12,650 nucleotides of DNA from Pseudomonadota bacterium. GTDB lineage: Bacteria; Pseudomonadota; Gammaproteobacteria; Xanthomonadales; Xanthomonadaceae. The notes below the pieces were generated by a model, which did not search any database, was not told the DNA's origin, and saw only the letters and a list, made by a program, of their open reading frames with translations. A program made the position numbers and the translations under genes. This document shows, in pieces, positions 6,501 through 12,650 of this stretch (its first letter is position 1; each line of letters begins with the position of its first letter). The stretch lies in the NCBI GenBank assembly GCA_025355485.1, contig JANXZP010000156.1:1-12650 (forward strand), read 5' to 3'.

Positions 6501-7978
6501 CTGCGAACTTCACCGACACATCGACCGACAGCGGCGGCGCGATCGCATCGCGCCACTGGGATTTTGGCGACGGTACGACTTCGATCGCCACCAACCCGGG
6601 CAAGACCTATGCGAACGCCGGTACTTACACGGTGACTCTCACCGTGACCGACAACGGCGGCCTGAGCAGCCAGACCTCGAAACAAGTCACGGTGACGGCG
6701 CCGCCGCCAGTGAGCCTGTCCATCGCCGATGCGTCGATCGCCGAAGGCAACAGCGGCACCAAGACGCTCACGTTCCAGGTTAGCCTGTCCGCTGCATCTT
6801 CGAGCAACGTGAGCTTCGACATCGCCACCGCCGACGGCACCGCCAGCGCCGGCAGCGATTACGTGGCCAACAGCCTGACCAACCAGACGATCCCTGCCGG
6901 TTCACTGAGCAAAACATTCTCCGTCACCATCAACGGCGACACGACGGTGGAGCCCGACGAAACCTTCTTAGTCAACATCAGCAACGTCAGCGGCGCTCTC
7001 GTTGCGCACGGCCAGGCGATCGGCACGATATTGAACGATGACACCGCTAACATCGCCCCGACGGCGAGTTTCACCTACACCACCAACGCGCTGACCGCGA
7101 ACTTCATCGACACATCGACCGACAGCGACGGCACGATCGCATCGCGCAGCTGGGATTTCGGCGACGGCACGACCTCGACTGCCGCCAACCCAGGCAAGAC
7201 CTACGCGACCGCCGGCACCTATACGGTCACATTGACCGTGACCGATAACGGCGGCCTGGGCAGCCAGACATTGCAGCAGGTCAGCGTGGCAGCACCACCG
7301 CCGACGGTGAGCCTGTCGATCGCAGACGTGGCGGTCAAGGAAGGCAACAGCGGCACCAAGTTGCTCACGTTCAAGGTCGTCCTGTCCTCCGCTTCGCCCA
7401 GCAACGTGACATACGACATCGCCACTGCCGACGGCACCGCCATAGCAGGCAGCGACTACGTGGCCAGCAGCCTGACCGGGCAAACCATTCCGGCCGGCCA
7501 GCTCAGCAAGAACTTCAGCGTCACCATCAATGGCGACACCGTGATCGAGCCAGATGAAACCTTCTTCGTCAGCATCAGCAATGTCAACGGCGCGCACGTC
7601 GCGCGCGGCCAGGCGGTCGGAACGATCCAGAACGACGACTGCGTCTGCCTGAGCATCGGCACCGTGTCGGTGACCGAAGGCAACAGCGGCACCAAACTGG
7701 CCACGTTCACCATCAGCCTGTCGAGCGCATCGACCGGCAACGTCACCTACGACATCGCCACCGCCAACGTCACTGCCATCGCCGGCAGCGATTACGTGGC
7801 CAGCAGCCTGGCCGGGGAAACCATACCGGCCGGTCAGTTGAGCAAGACCTTCAGCGTGACCATCGACGGTGATACCACCGTCGAACCGAACGAACGCTTC
7901 CGCGTCATCGTGAGCAATGTCAACGGCGCGACGCTGATCAACGGGGTGGGCACCGGCACTATCGTCAACGACGATTAG
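3566..7978 (+). CDS. Large secreted subtilisin-like (S8) serine protease with PPC, PKD and Calx-beta modules
   Basis: This gene encodes 1470 residues and predicts an exported endopeptidase. The ATG at 3566 follows AAGAGGA by eight bases and begins a Sec signal peptide (cut near residue 23, AQA). A propeptide resembling inhibitor I9 spans about 38-145 and ends in YVEVDRVLHAVFTPND; it should assist folding and be removed. The S8 domain covers about 155-472, with the triad Asp184 (VIDTGI), His235 (HGTHVAGT) and Ser407 (GTSMATPH) plus oxyanion Asn337 (AAGND), so it looks active. Then follow PPC (476-577, Cys535/Cys546), PKD (579-659), PPC (661-766, Cys722/Cys733), three PKD/Calx-beta pairs (769-961, 966-1159, 1164-1358) and a final Calx-beta domain (1359-1470). 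PKD units carry WDFGDGT; Calx-beta units carry EGNSGTK, DIATADGTA and end in NDD, a fold that often binds calcium. There is no visible C-terminal membrane anchor or sorting tag, so release by a type II system is likely but inferred. Confidence 0.95.
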   Translation: MTSSGPVLAAFLALSLVSAAAQAAPSATASAHYSLAGLDHGKQFDRFIVKYRAGSPEATDAAARQRSLDRASIGVRQNLQIVSRSHAPPATWGLHRLRRMSMGADVVVATQKLGRRETAMLIRQLAVDPDVEYVEVDRVLHAVFTPNDTNYVNQWGMTDADAGIRADQAWDIGNGGGVVVAVIDTGITDHSDLNANVLPGYDFVSDPVSSNDGDGRDSDPHDPGDYSGGSNSSWHGTHVAGTVAAVGNNAQGVIGAAWSAKVVPVRVLGAGGGTISDIADGLVWAAGGSVPGVPANANPAEVANLSLGGSGPCSITAQNAINAAVGLGTTVVVAAGNDGTDAANFNLANCANVIAVGAVNSSSARAAFSNYGSTVAVSAPGVSIISTINQGATTPTTEGYAYYSGTSMATPHTSGTIALAQSARVAHGLLPYTPAAMKAQLKATAYPMVQGCTGLNGAGLVDANALLQTAIGNAQLLSDGVPLNNLSASTGNTLYFALPASMTRAGLVFTSNGGSGDADLYVKYNALPTTSNYDCSSTNVGNGESCGIPTAQPGTYYAMLVANNGFSGVSLTGAGAGNAKPVVDFTQSVSGLTINVSDLSTDSDGSIASRKWTFGDGTSATTASASHSYNRAGTYSVQLSDTDNANATDCTLRNVSVSPPVQMLGNGVPTASLSANAGGELRFTLAVPADATGLQFVTIGGSGDADLYVKYGAPPTLSDYDCSSTSPTTSESCPIPSVQGGTYYVLVEAYAFINGVTLTGSYASSTYLPPTANFSYTTSFLTANFTDTSTDSNGSIVARNWDFGDGTTSTATNPSKTYANAGTYPVTLTVTNNAGQSSQTTRQVTVVAPTVSLSIADVAVKEGNSGTKTMTFKVALSATSTTKVTYDIATADGTATAGSDYVAKNLTGQTITPGVLSKNFVVTINGDTTVELDETFFVNLGNVSGALVARGQAVGTIQNDDISNSPPTAAFTYTTNTLTANFTDTSTDSGGAIASRHWDFGDGTTSIATNPGKTYANAGTYTVTLTVTDNGGLSSQTSKQVTVTAPPPVSLSIADASIAEGNSGTKTLTFQVSLSAASSSNVSFDIATADGTASAGSDYVANSLTNQTIPAGSLSKTFSVTINGDTTVEPDETFLVNISNVSGALVAHGQAIGTILNDDTANIAPTASFTYTTNALTANFIDTSTDSDGTIASRSWDFGDGTTSTAANPGKTYATAGTYTVTLTVTDNGGLGSQTLQQVSVAAPPPTVSLSIADVAVKEGNSGTKLLTFKVVLSSASPSNVTYDIATADGTAIAGSDYVASSLTGQTIPAGQLSKNFSVTINGDTVIEPDETFFVSISNVNGAHVARGQAVGTIQNDDCVCLSIGTVSVTEGNSGTKLATFTISLSSASTGNVTYDIATANVTAIAGSDYVASSLAGETIPAGQLSKTFSVTIDGDTTVEPNERFRVIVSNVNGATLINGVGTGTIVNDD
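5870..7975 (+). repeat. Tandem PKD plus Calx-beta coding repeats (three pairs and a final single)
   Basis: Three consecutive modules of about 580-595 bases (5870-6448, 6461-7042, 7055-7639) each encode one PKD and one Calx-beta domain, and an extra Calx-beta domain (7640-7975) closes the gene. Identity is visible at the DNA level. For example, a 30-base stretch at 6328-6357 recurs exactly at 6922-6951, 594 bases later. This points to internal duplication and leaves the gene open to copy-number change by recombination. Confidence 0.85.
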
Positions 7979-8010
7979 GCGATCTCATCCATCGCCAGTA
8001 TCCGGAGCGA

Positions 8011-8026
8011 AGCGGGCACAGCCGCT
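8011..8026. terminator. Weak hairpin between the convergent protease and EF-G-like genes
   Basis: AGCGG-gcacag-CCGCT forms a 5-bp stem with a 6-base loop in the 47-base gap where two genes converge. There is no run of T on either strand, so if it helps to end transcription it does so only weakly. It is listed because nothing better is visible at this convergent junction. Confidence 0.2.
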
Positions 8027-10080
8027 CAATCTTCCTCATGCCTCGGCTTGTAGGCCTCCATCAACTGCTTCTGCACGGTTGCCGGAACCGGTTCGTAGTG
8101 GCTGAAGTCGAGGCTGTAGCGGCCGCGTCCGGCGGTAAGCCCTTTCAATTCGGCGGCGTAGCCTTCGAGTTCGGATAGCGGCACTTGCGCCTTGATCAGG
8201 ATTTCGTCGCCGATGCCCGCGTCGGTGCCGTTGATGCGCGCGCGCTTGCCGGCCAGCGCGCCGGTGATGTCGCCCATGTGGCGTTCGGGCGCGGCGACTT
8301 CGACGACCACGATCGGTTCGAGCACCTGCGGCTGCGCCTTTCCGATCGCGTCGAGGAAGGCTTTCTTGCCCGCGGCGACGAATGCGACTTCCTTCGAATC
8401 GACGGTGTGGTATTTGCCGTCGTACACGGTTACCCGAATGTCCTGCAGCGGATAGCCGGCAACGGCACCGCCTTCGAGCACCATGCGCACGCCTTTCTCG
8501 ACCGCCGGGATGAACTGGCCGGGAATCGTGCCGCCTTTCACCGCGTCCTGAAACTCGAAACCGCCGCCGCGCGGCAATGGCTCAATGCGCAGGAACACTT
8601 CGCCGAACTGGCCGGCGCCGCCGGTCTGTTTCTTGTGCCGATGGTGTCCTTCGGCTTTCGCGGAAATCGTTTCGCGATACGCGATGCGCGGCGGATGCGA
8701 CTTCACCTCGACGCCGTAGCGCGCCTTCATGCGTTCGAGCATCGTGCGCAGGTGCAGTTCGCCGAGGCCGCGGATCACGGTCTCGTTCATTTCCTTGTTG
8801 TGTTCGATGTGGAAGCAGGGATCTTCCTCGGCGAGCCGGTGCAGCGCGGTGGAAAGTTTCTGTTCCTGCCCGCGCGTCGCGGCTTCGATCGCCAGGCCGA
8901 ACATCGGTTTCGGGAACGCGTGCGGCTTGAGGTGGATCTGGTCCTCGTCGTGCGAGTCGTGCAGCACCGCGTCGAAGTGGATCTCCTCGACCTTGGCGAC
9001 CGCGACGATGTCGCCGGGGATCGCCGATTCGATCTCGACATGGTCCTTGCCCTTGAGCTTGAACAGGTGGCCGACCTTGAACGGTTTCTTGCCGTCGTCG
9101 ATGAACAACTGGCTGTCGCGCCGGATCGTGCCCTGGTACACGCGCAGCACCGACAGCTTGCCCACGAACGGATCGTTGACGATCTTGAACACGTCGGCGA
9201 TCACGTGCTTCTTGGCATCGGGCTCGGCAAGGATGGCCTGCGCATCTGCGCCAGTGCCTTTCACGAAGGCCGGCGGATTGGCTTCGGCGGGATTCGGCAG
9301 CAGCTTCGTGGCGACGTCCAGCAGCGCGCGCACGCCGGTACCGGTGCGCGACGAGGCGAAGCAGATCGGCACCAGGTGGCCTTCGCGCAGGCATTGCTCG
9401 AACGCATCGTGCAGTTCCTGCGGCGTCAGGCCTTCTTCACCGAGGTCGAGGTAATGGCCCATCACCGACTCGTTGATCTCGACGACCTGATCGATGATCT
9501 GCTGGTGCCAGACCGATACCGGGCCGAGGTCGGAATCGCCCTCGGGCTTGAAGAAGCAATCGACCACGCCGCGGCCGTTGTCGCAGGGCAGGTTGATCGG
9601 CAGGCATTCCTTGCCGAAGGCTTCGCGCAGGTTCGCCAGCAGCATGGAGAGTTCGACGCCTTCGGCATCGATGCGGTGCACGACGATCATGCGCGAACGC
9701 CCGCGTTCGGCGGCGTGCTCCATCATCCGGCGGGTGGAGTGTTCGATGCCGAGCGCGGCGTTGACCACGATCGCGCAGGTTTCCACCGCGTCGATCGCCG
9801 ACAGCGCTGGGCCACGGAAATCCGGATACCCCGGGGTGTCGATCAGGTTGATGTGCGCGTCGCCGTGGTCGATCGAGGCGATCGCGCTGCCGAGCGAATG
9901 CTGCCGTTCGCGCTCCATCGGGTCGTGGTCGGACACCGTGGTGCCGCGCTCGACGCTGCCTGCCGTCTGGATCGCGCCGCCGGCCAGCAGCAGGGCTTCG
10001 AACAACGAGGTTTTGCCGGCGCCGGTGTGGCCCACCAGGGCGATGTTGCGGATCTGCTGGGTGCTGTAGGCGGGAGGCAT
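8026..10080 (-). CDS. Elongation factor G-like GTPase
   Basis: This gene encodes 684 residues. The ATG at 10080 (MPPAYSTQQI) has GGAGAAA about 6 bases upstream; the frame extends 13 codons further without support. The G domain carries the P-loop GHTGAGKT (17-24) and DTPG (81-84). The switch I segment reads RERQHSLGSAI where classic EF-G has RGITI, and the guanine-recognition motif NKxD is replaced by HRID (135-138). FASSRTGTGV (241-250) is a plausible G5. Domain II lies at about 292-375 and III at about 388-462. Domain IV (about 464-586) keeps the tip motif KYHTVDS with His558, and domain V (about 588-670) contains MGDITGALAGKRARI. It belongs to the EF-G-like (FusA2) group rather than being the housekeeping EF-G: the switch I and G4 motifs differ, and no ribosomal-protein or tuf genes adjoin. 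Ribosome binding is plausible, but its exact role in such bacteria is not settled. It converges on the protease gene, 47 bases away. Confidence 0.9.
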   Translation of the reverse strand: MPPAYSTQQIRNIALVGHTGAGKTSLFEALLLAGGAIQTAGSVERGTTVSDHDPMERERQHSLGSAIASIDHGDAHINLIDTPGYPDFRGPALSAIDAVETCAIVVNAALGIEHSTRRMMEHAAERGRSRMIVVHRIDAEGVELSMLLANLREAFGKECLPINLPCDNGRGVVDCFFKPEGDSDLGPVSVWHQQIIDQVVEINESVMGHYLDLGEEGLTPQELHDAFEQCLREGHLVPICFASSRTGTGVRALLDVATKLLPNPAEANPPAFVKGTGADAQAILAEPDAKKHVIADVFKIVNDPFVGKLSVLRVYQGTIRRDSQLFIDDGKKPFKVGHLFKLKGKDHVEIESAIPGDIVAVAKVEEIHFDAVLHDSHDEDQIHLKPHAFPKPMFGLAIEAATRGQEQKLSTALHRLAEEDPCFHIEHNKEMNETVIRGLGELHLRTMLERMKARYGVEVKSHPPRIAYRETISAKAEGHHRHKKQTGGAGQFGEVFLRIEPLPRGGGFEFQDAVKGGTIPGQFIPAVEKGVRMVLEGGAVAGYPLQDIRVTVYDGKYHTVDSKEVAFVAAGKKAFLDAIGKAQPQVLEPIVVVEVAAPERHMGDITGALAGKRARINGTDAGIGDEILIKAQVPLSELEGYAAELKGLTAGRGRYSLDFSHYEPVPATVQKQLMEAYKPRHEED

Positions 10081-10442
10081 CACGATTTCTCCGGATTTGG
10101 CATGCGAATGGACGCGCATGGCACCGGCGCATTACTGCGCTGGCACGACGCCGTAGCGGCAAGAGGCGACCCCCACCCTGCGGTCATGCGACCCGGCCGC
10201 ACCGACAGCGCAGCCTTCAGGCGCAGCCTTGCAGCAGCAGCGGGGCAGGTCAAGGATGCAGCGCAGCAATCAGGGTTCCAGGCCTGTCGCCCGGGCGGGT
10301 GCGCGGCGAGGCTGAACGCGAGTTATCGGCGCGCTGTCACGGCGCTGAACGATTCCTAGCATCGTCGTATGGATTCAGCTTGCGGATAGCTGACCAACCG
10401 CAGCATCGCTCCCGACGCAATTCCGCGTCTTCGGAGATCACC
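10081..10442. other. 362-base divergent intergenic region with no gene
   Basis: This gap separates the leftward EF-G-like gene from the rightward glycine-zipper gene and must contain both promoters. Ribosome-binding sites are clear at each end (GGAGAAA for the leftward gene, GGAG at 10433-10436 for the rightward gene). I could not find a convincing -35/-10 pair for either. Small-scale features are a 10-base direct repeat GCGCAGCCTT (10208-10217 and 10221-10230) and the palindrome CGCCCGGGCG (10288-10297); neither has an obvious role. Open frames crossing the gap look like shadows. Confidence 0.5.
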
Positions 10443-11399
10443 ATGAAACGCCTTGCTGCCACCGCGATCACCCTGATGATGACCGCTGCGATCGGAACCG
10501 CGGCGGCAAGTCCGTACGATTACGCCTACAACAATGGCTATGGCAATTCCGGCTACGCCAACGGCGGCATCAACATCACCAGCAGCAAGCTGGTGGGTGG
10601 TCTGGTCGGCGGCGCGCTCGGCAACCTGGTCGGCAAGGGCGACGGCCGCAAAGCCGCCACCATCGCCGGCGCCGTGATCGGCTACAACGTTGCCGGTGCC
10701 GCGCAGCGCAACCGGTACGGCTACGACAAGCGCTATTACAACAATGCCTACAACGGCGCGTACAACAGCGGCGACTACGGATACGGCAACGGCTACAACG
10801 CTGGCTATGTCAGCACCAGCTACCGTTATGAAGACGGCCCGTACGGCCGCGGCTACTACGACTATGCGCGCGTGGTGAACGTCGATCCGATCGTCGAGGT
10901 CGTCAACCAGCCGGTGCGCAGCCAGCGCTGCTACGGTGGCAACGACGGCTACGGCTATGACGGTAACGGCTACAACAGCGGCTACAACGGCTATTACGGC
11001 CACTCCGGCGTCAACGGTGGCAAGCTGCTGGGCGGGCTGATCGGTGGCGCGCTCGGCAACAGCGTCGGCAAGGGCGACGGCCGCAAGGCCACGACCATCG
11101 CTGGTGCGGTGGCTGGGTATGCGATCGCCGGCGCGGTGCAGCGCGACAACCGCTACGATCGTAGCTACGGCAACTACGACCGCGACCACGGCTATTGGAA
11201 CAACAGTGGCTACGGCTACGGCGACCAGGGCTACTACAACGACACGCGCTGCGAGGTCGACACCGACTATCGCCGCGACCGTCGCGTGGTCGGCTACGAC
11301 GTGACCTACGACTACCGCGGCCGCATCCAGCACGTGCGTTCGGTGGTCGATCCGGGCAGCCGCATCCGCGTCCGCGTGGATGTGCGCCCGGAGATCTGA
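10443..11399 (+). CDS. Envelope protein with two glycine-zipper domains and Tyr/Gly/Asn-rich linkers
   Basis: This gene encodes 318 residues. The ATG at 10443 is preceded by GGAG with a 6-base gap and begins a Sec signal peptide cut near residue 22. There is no lipobox. Two very similar glycine-zipper segments are visible, GGLVGGALGNLVGKGDGRKA at about 48-90 and its near copy at about 193-236, each ending in an AGA(A/V)QR motif. Such segments form packed membrane helices in outer-membrane 17-kDa-antigen-like (2TM) proteins. The linkers (about 91-145 and 165-190, then 237-268) are crowded with Tyr, Gly and Asn. Between the zippers lies ARVVNVDPIVEVV followed by Cys163. The C-terminus, from Cys270 to RVRVDVRPEI, looks like the beta-rich tail known from this family. 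The usual family member, as I recall it, has one zipper; the second copy here looks like an internal duplication. The role is probably structural, in the envelope. Confidence 0.85.
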   Translation: MKRLAATAITLMMTAAIGTAAASPYDYAYNNGYGNSGYANGGINITSSKLVGGLVGGALGNLVGKGDGRKAATIAGAVIGYNVAGAAQRNRYGYDKRYYNNAYNGAYNSGDYGYGNGYNAGYVSTSYRYEDGPYGRGYYDYARVVNVDPIVEVVNQPVRSQRCYGGNDGYGYDGNGYNSGYNGYYGHSGVNGGKLLGGLIGGALGNSVGKGDGRKATTIAGAVAGYAIAGAVQRDNRYDRSYGNYDRDHGYWNNSGYGYGDQGYYNDTRCEVDTDYRRDRRVVGYDVTYDYRGRIQHVRSVVDPGSRIRVRVDVRPEI

Positions 11400-11428
11400 T
11401 TCATCGCATCACGGCGGGATCGTTGTGG

Positions 11429-11457
11429 ACGGGGGCCTTCGCGGGCCCCCGTTTTTT
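11429..11457 (+). terminator. Rho-independent terminator after the glycine-zipper gene
   Basis: A perfect 9-bp stem (ACGGGGGCC at 11429-11437 with GGCCCCCGT at 11444-11452) encloses the 6-base loop TTCGCG and runs into six consecutive T residues (11452-11457). It starts 30 bases after the stop codon at 11399. It separates the glycine-zipper gene from the aspartate kinase gene, which therefore needs its own promoter. Confidence 0.93.
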
Positions 11458-11590
11458 GATGCGCATGGATGCACGAATGCTGCGGAGGCAGGATGCCGAG
11501 AGCAGCGGACGCATGACGTTTCAGCAGCAGCTTCTGCAAAATCGAGCGTCCTGCGCATGTGCCGCTGCGGCCAATCCGGATCGCTTCGCT

Positions 11591-11596
11591 TATCAT
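11591..11596 (+). promoter_or_regulatory. Possible -10 box of the aspartate kinase gene
   Basis: TATCAT matches the sigma-70 -10 consensus at five of six positions and lies 53 bases before the ATG at 11650. The best-spaced -35 candidate (CGGCCA at 11568-11573, 17-base gap) is poor, so this is only a weak call. I saw no structure resembling a lysine riboswitch in the leader. Confidence 0.22.
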
Positions 11597-11649
11597 GACG
11601 GCTTGCGCGCGGCATCCCGGGCGCATTCCCTTTGGTCGCCAGGTCCGCC

Positions 11650-12650
11650 ATGTCCTCTGCCGTGCCCGTGCCGGGCGCCGACATCCACCCCAAGGCGCCG
11701 CGCTGGATCGTCCTCAAGTTCGGCGGCACCAGCGTCAGCGAACGCAGCCGCTGGGACACCATCGGCGCGCTGATGCGCGAACATGCCGGGCGTGAGGGCG
11801 TGCGTGTACTCGCCGTGGTATCGGCGCTGTCGGGCATCACCAACGCGTTGCAGGGCGTGATCGATGCGCACGCCGATGATGCGGCATGCGCAGAACGCAT
11901 GGGTTCGATCGCGCAACGCCATCGCGCATTCGCGCAAACGCTGGGACTCGATCCGGATGCCGTGCTCGGTGAGCGCCTGCGCATGCTCGATGCATTGCTC
12001 GCCGACCTGCGGCGTGCCAACGCGCAGCTGGACTGGCAGGCCGAATTGCTCGCGCAGGGCGAGCTGTTGTCCTCGACCCTCGGCGCTGCGTATCTGTCCA
12101 CGCAGGGCGCGGCGGTTGGCTGGATCGATGCGCGCGACTGGCTGCATGCGGCATCGCGCCCGAACCAGAGCGACTGGGCACGGCGCCTGTCGGTCTCCTG
12201 CGATACGACGATCGGCCCCGCAATGCGCGCACGTTTCGGCGATGGCGCGACCCTGCTGATCACCCAGGGTTTCATCGCGCGCCACGGCGACGGCAGCACC
12301 GCGATCCTCGGGCGCGGCGGTTCGGATACATCGGCGACGAATTTCGGCGCGTTGCTCGGTGCGCAGCGCGTGGAAATCTGGACCGACGTACCCGGCATGT
12401 TCAGCGCGAATCCGCGCCAGGTGCCGGACGCACGCCTCCTGTCGCGCCTCGACTACGAAGAGGCGCAGGAAATCGCGACCACCGGCGCGAAGGTGCTGCA
12501 TCCGCGCTGCATCCATCCGTGCCGCGACGCGAACGTGCCGATCTGGATCCGCGACACGGCGCACCCGCAGATGGAAGGCACGGTGATCGCGCGCTCCGTC
12601 GCTAGCGTGCCCGGCGTCAAGGCGATCAGCTCGCGGCGCGGGATCGTGAT
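11650..12650 (+). CDS. Aspartate kinase, probably the N-terminal half of a fused aspartate kinase/diaminopimelate decarboxylase (partial)
   Basis: The gene runs off the right edge; 333 codons are visible. Aspartate kinase phosphorylates L-aspartate with ATP, the first step towards lysine, threonine, methionine and diaminopimelate. The signature KFGGTSV is at residues 23-29, VVSALSGITN at 56-65, GELL at 137-140, and the nucleotide-binding region GRGGSDTSA (221-229) with WTDVPGMFSANPR (244-256) and the TTGAKVLHPR segment (277-286). The N-terminal extension before KFGGTS and the segment DARDWL with RLSVSC (160-184) resemble, from memory, the bifunctional enzyme of Xanthomonadales, in which a PLP-dependent diaminopimelate decarboxylase (LysA-like) is fused behind the kinase to make a protein of about 860 residues. 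The fusion itself lies outside the window. The ATG at 11650 has only a weak AGG upstream. The kinase call is firm; the fusion is inferred. Confidence 0.9.
   Translation, partial: MSSAVPVPGADIHPKAPRWIVLKFGGTSVSERSRWDTIGALMREHAGREGVRVLAVVSALSGITNALQGVIDAHADDAACAERMGSIAQRHRAFAQTLGLDPDAVLGERLRMLDALLADLRRANAQLDWQAELLAQGELLSSTLGAAYLSTQGAAVGWIDARDWLHAASRPNQSDWARRLSVSCDTTIGPAMRARFGDGATLLITQGFIARHGDGSTAILGRGGSDTSATNFGALLGAQRVEIWTDVPGMFSANPRQVPDARLLSRLDYEEAQEIATTGAKVLHPRCIHPCRDANVPIWIRDTAHPQMEGTVIARSVASVPGVKAISSRRGIV

Noticed and set aside
5870..7975. Regularly spaced repeats that could be mistaken for a CRISPR or satellite array
   Set aside because: The period is about 590 bases, the whole stretch is in frame, and each unit encodes known PKD and Calx-beta domains.
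10208..10230. 10-base direct repeat GCGCAGCCTT
   Set aside because: A single short tandem pair three bases apart, with no further copies nearby and no position suggesting a regulator site.
8185..10359. Long open frame (724 codons) antisense to the EF-G-like gene
   Set aside because: The opposite strand encodes a full EF-G-like protein with conserved domains. The antisense product is a Val/Asp/Arg/His-rich shadow without motifs.
10346..10369. TGAAC...TCGTA as a possible extracytoplasmic-sigma promoter for the glycine-zipper gene
   Set aside because: The spacer between the -35-like and -10-like boxes is only about 11 bases, too short for the 16-17 expected, and the matches are partial.
10356..11333. 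Open frame (325 codons) antisense to the glycine-zipper gene
   Set aside because: The product is almost entirely Val, Ala and Ile repeats created by reading the Tyr/Gly/Asn-rich coding sequence backwards. The plus strand has a signal peptide, a ribosome-binding site and a terminator.
11458..11649. Possible lysine riboswitch upstream of the aspartate kinase gene
   Set aside because: The leader is under 200 bases, and I could not trace the multi-stem conserved core of the lysine riboswitch, nor a terminator hairpin before the start codon.
11409..12564. Minus-strand open frames across the aspartate kinase gene
   Set aside because: The plus-strand frame carries all the aspartate kinase signatures and is open to the window edge; the minus-strand products are Arg/Ala-rich shadows.

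Overview
The window looks like an ordinary chromosomal stretch from a high-GC gammaproteobacterium, most likely of the order Lysobacterales/Xanthomonadales. The main pointers are the last gene, whose N-terminal half resembles the fused aspartate kinase/diaminopimelate decarboxylase of that order, an EF-G-like second translation factor, a glycine-zipper envelope protein, and a large secreted S8 protease with PPC, PKD and Calx-beta modules. The order is an inference from remembered family features, not from a database search.

Layout. Positions 1-650 (+) hold the C-terminal end of an outer-membrane beta-barrel protein, probably DUF5916-like. Convergent to it, 693-3204 (-) is a run of five small genes. 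Reading in the direction of transcription they are a DUF2652 cyclase-fold protein (2530-3204), a Cdd1-type helix-hairpin-helix protein 20 bases behind it (2228-2509), a small secreted His/Arg-rich protein (1646-2101), a four-helix membrane protein (1156-1578) and a small lipoprotein (693-1031). A 361-base divergent intergenic region (3205-3565) carries a perfect 12-bp inverted repeat and a plausible sigma-70 promoter. The 1470-residue secreted protease (3566-7978, +) follows. It converges on an EF-G-like GTPase (8026-10080, -). After another divergent gap come a protein with two glycine zippers (10443-11399, +), a clear rho-independent terminator (11429-11457), and the start of the aspartate kinase gene (11650 to beyond the window end, +).

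How the genes relate. Most transcription units look independent. The only pair whose spacing and content suggest joint function is DUF2652 plus Cdd1. Both proteins carry a compact cysteine cluster, and the DUF2652 protein keeps the cyclase metal-binding Asp pair and base-reading Lys but lacks the transition-state Asn. At least five products are exported or membrane-bound: the barrel protein, lipoprotein, small secreted protein, membrane protein and protease, with the glycine-zipper protein a likely sixth. The EF-G-like protein and the aspartate kinase are cytoplasmic translation and amino-acid biosynthesis functions.

I saw no mobile element, CRISPR array, tRNA, rRNA or phage gene, and no clear evidence of an undescribed multi-gene system. 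The most promising leads are the DUF2652-Cdd1 pair, the inverted repeat upstream of the protease, and the altered guanine-recognition motif of the EF-G-like protein.
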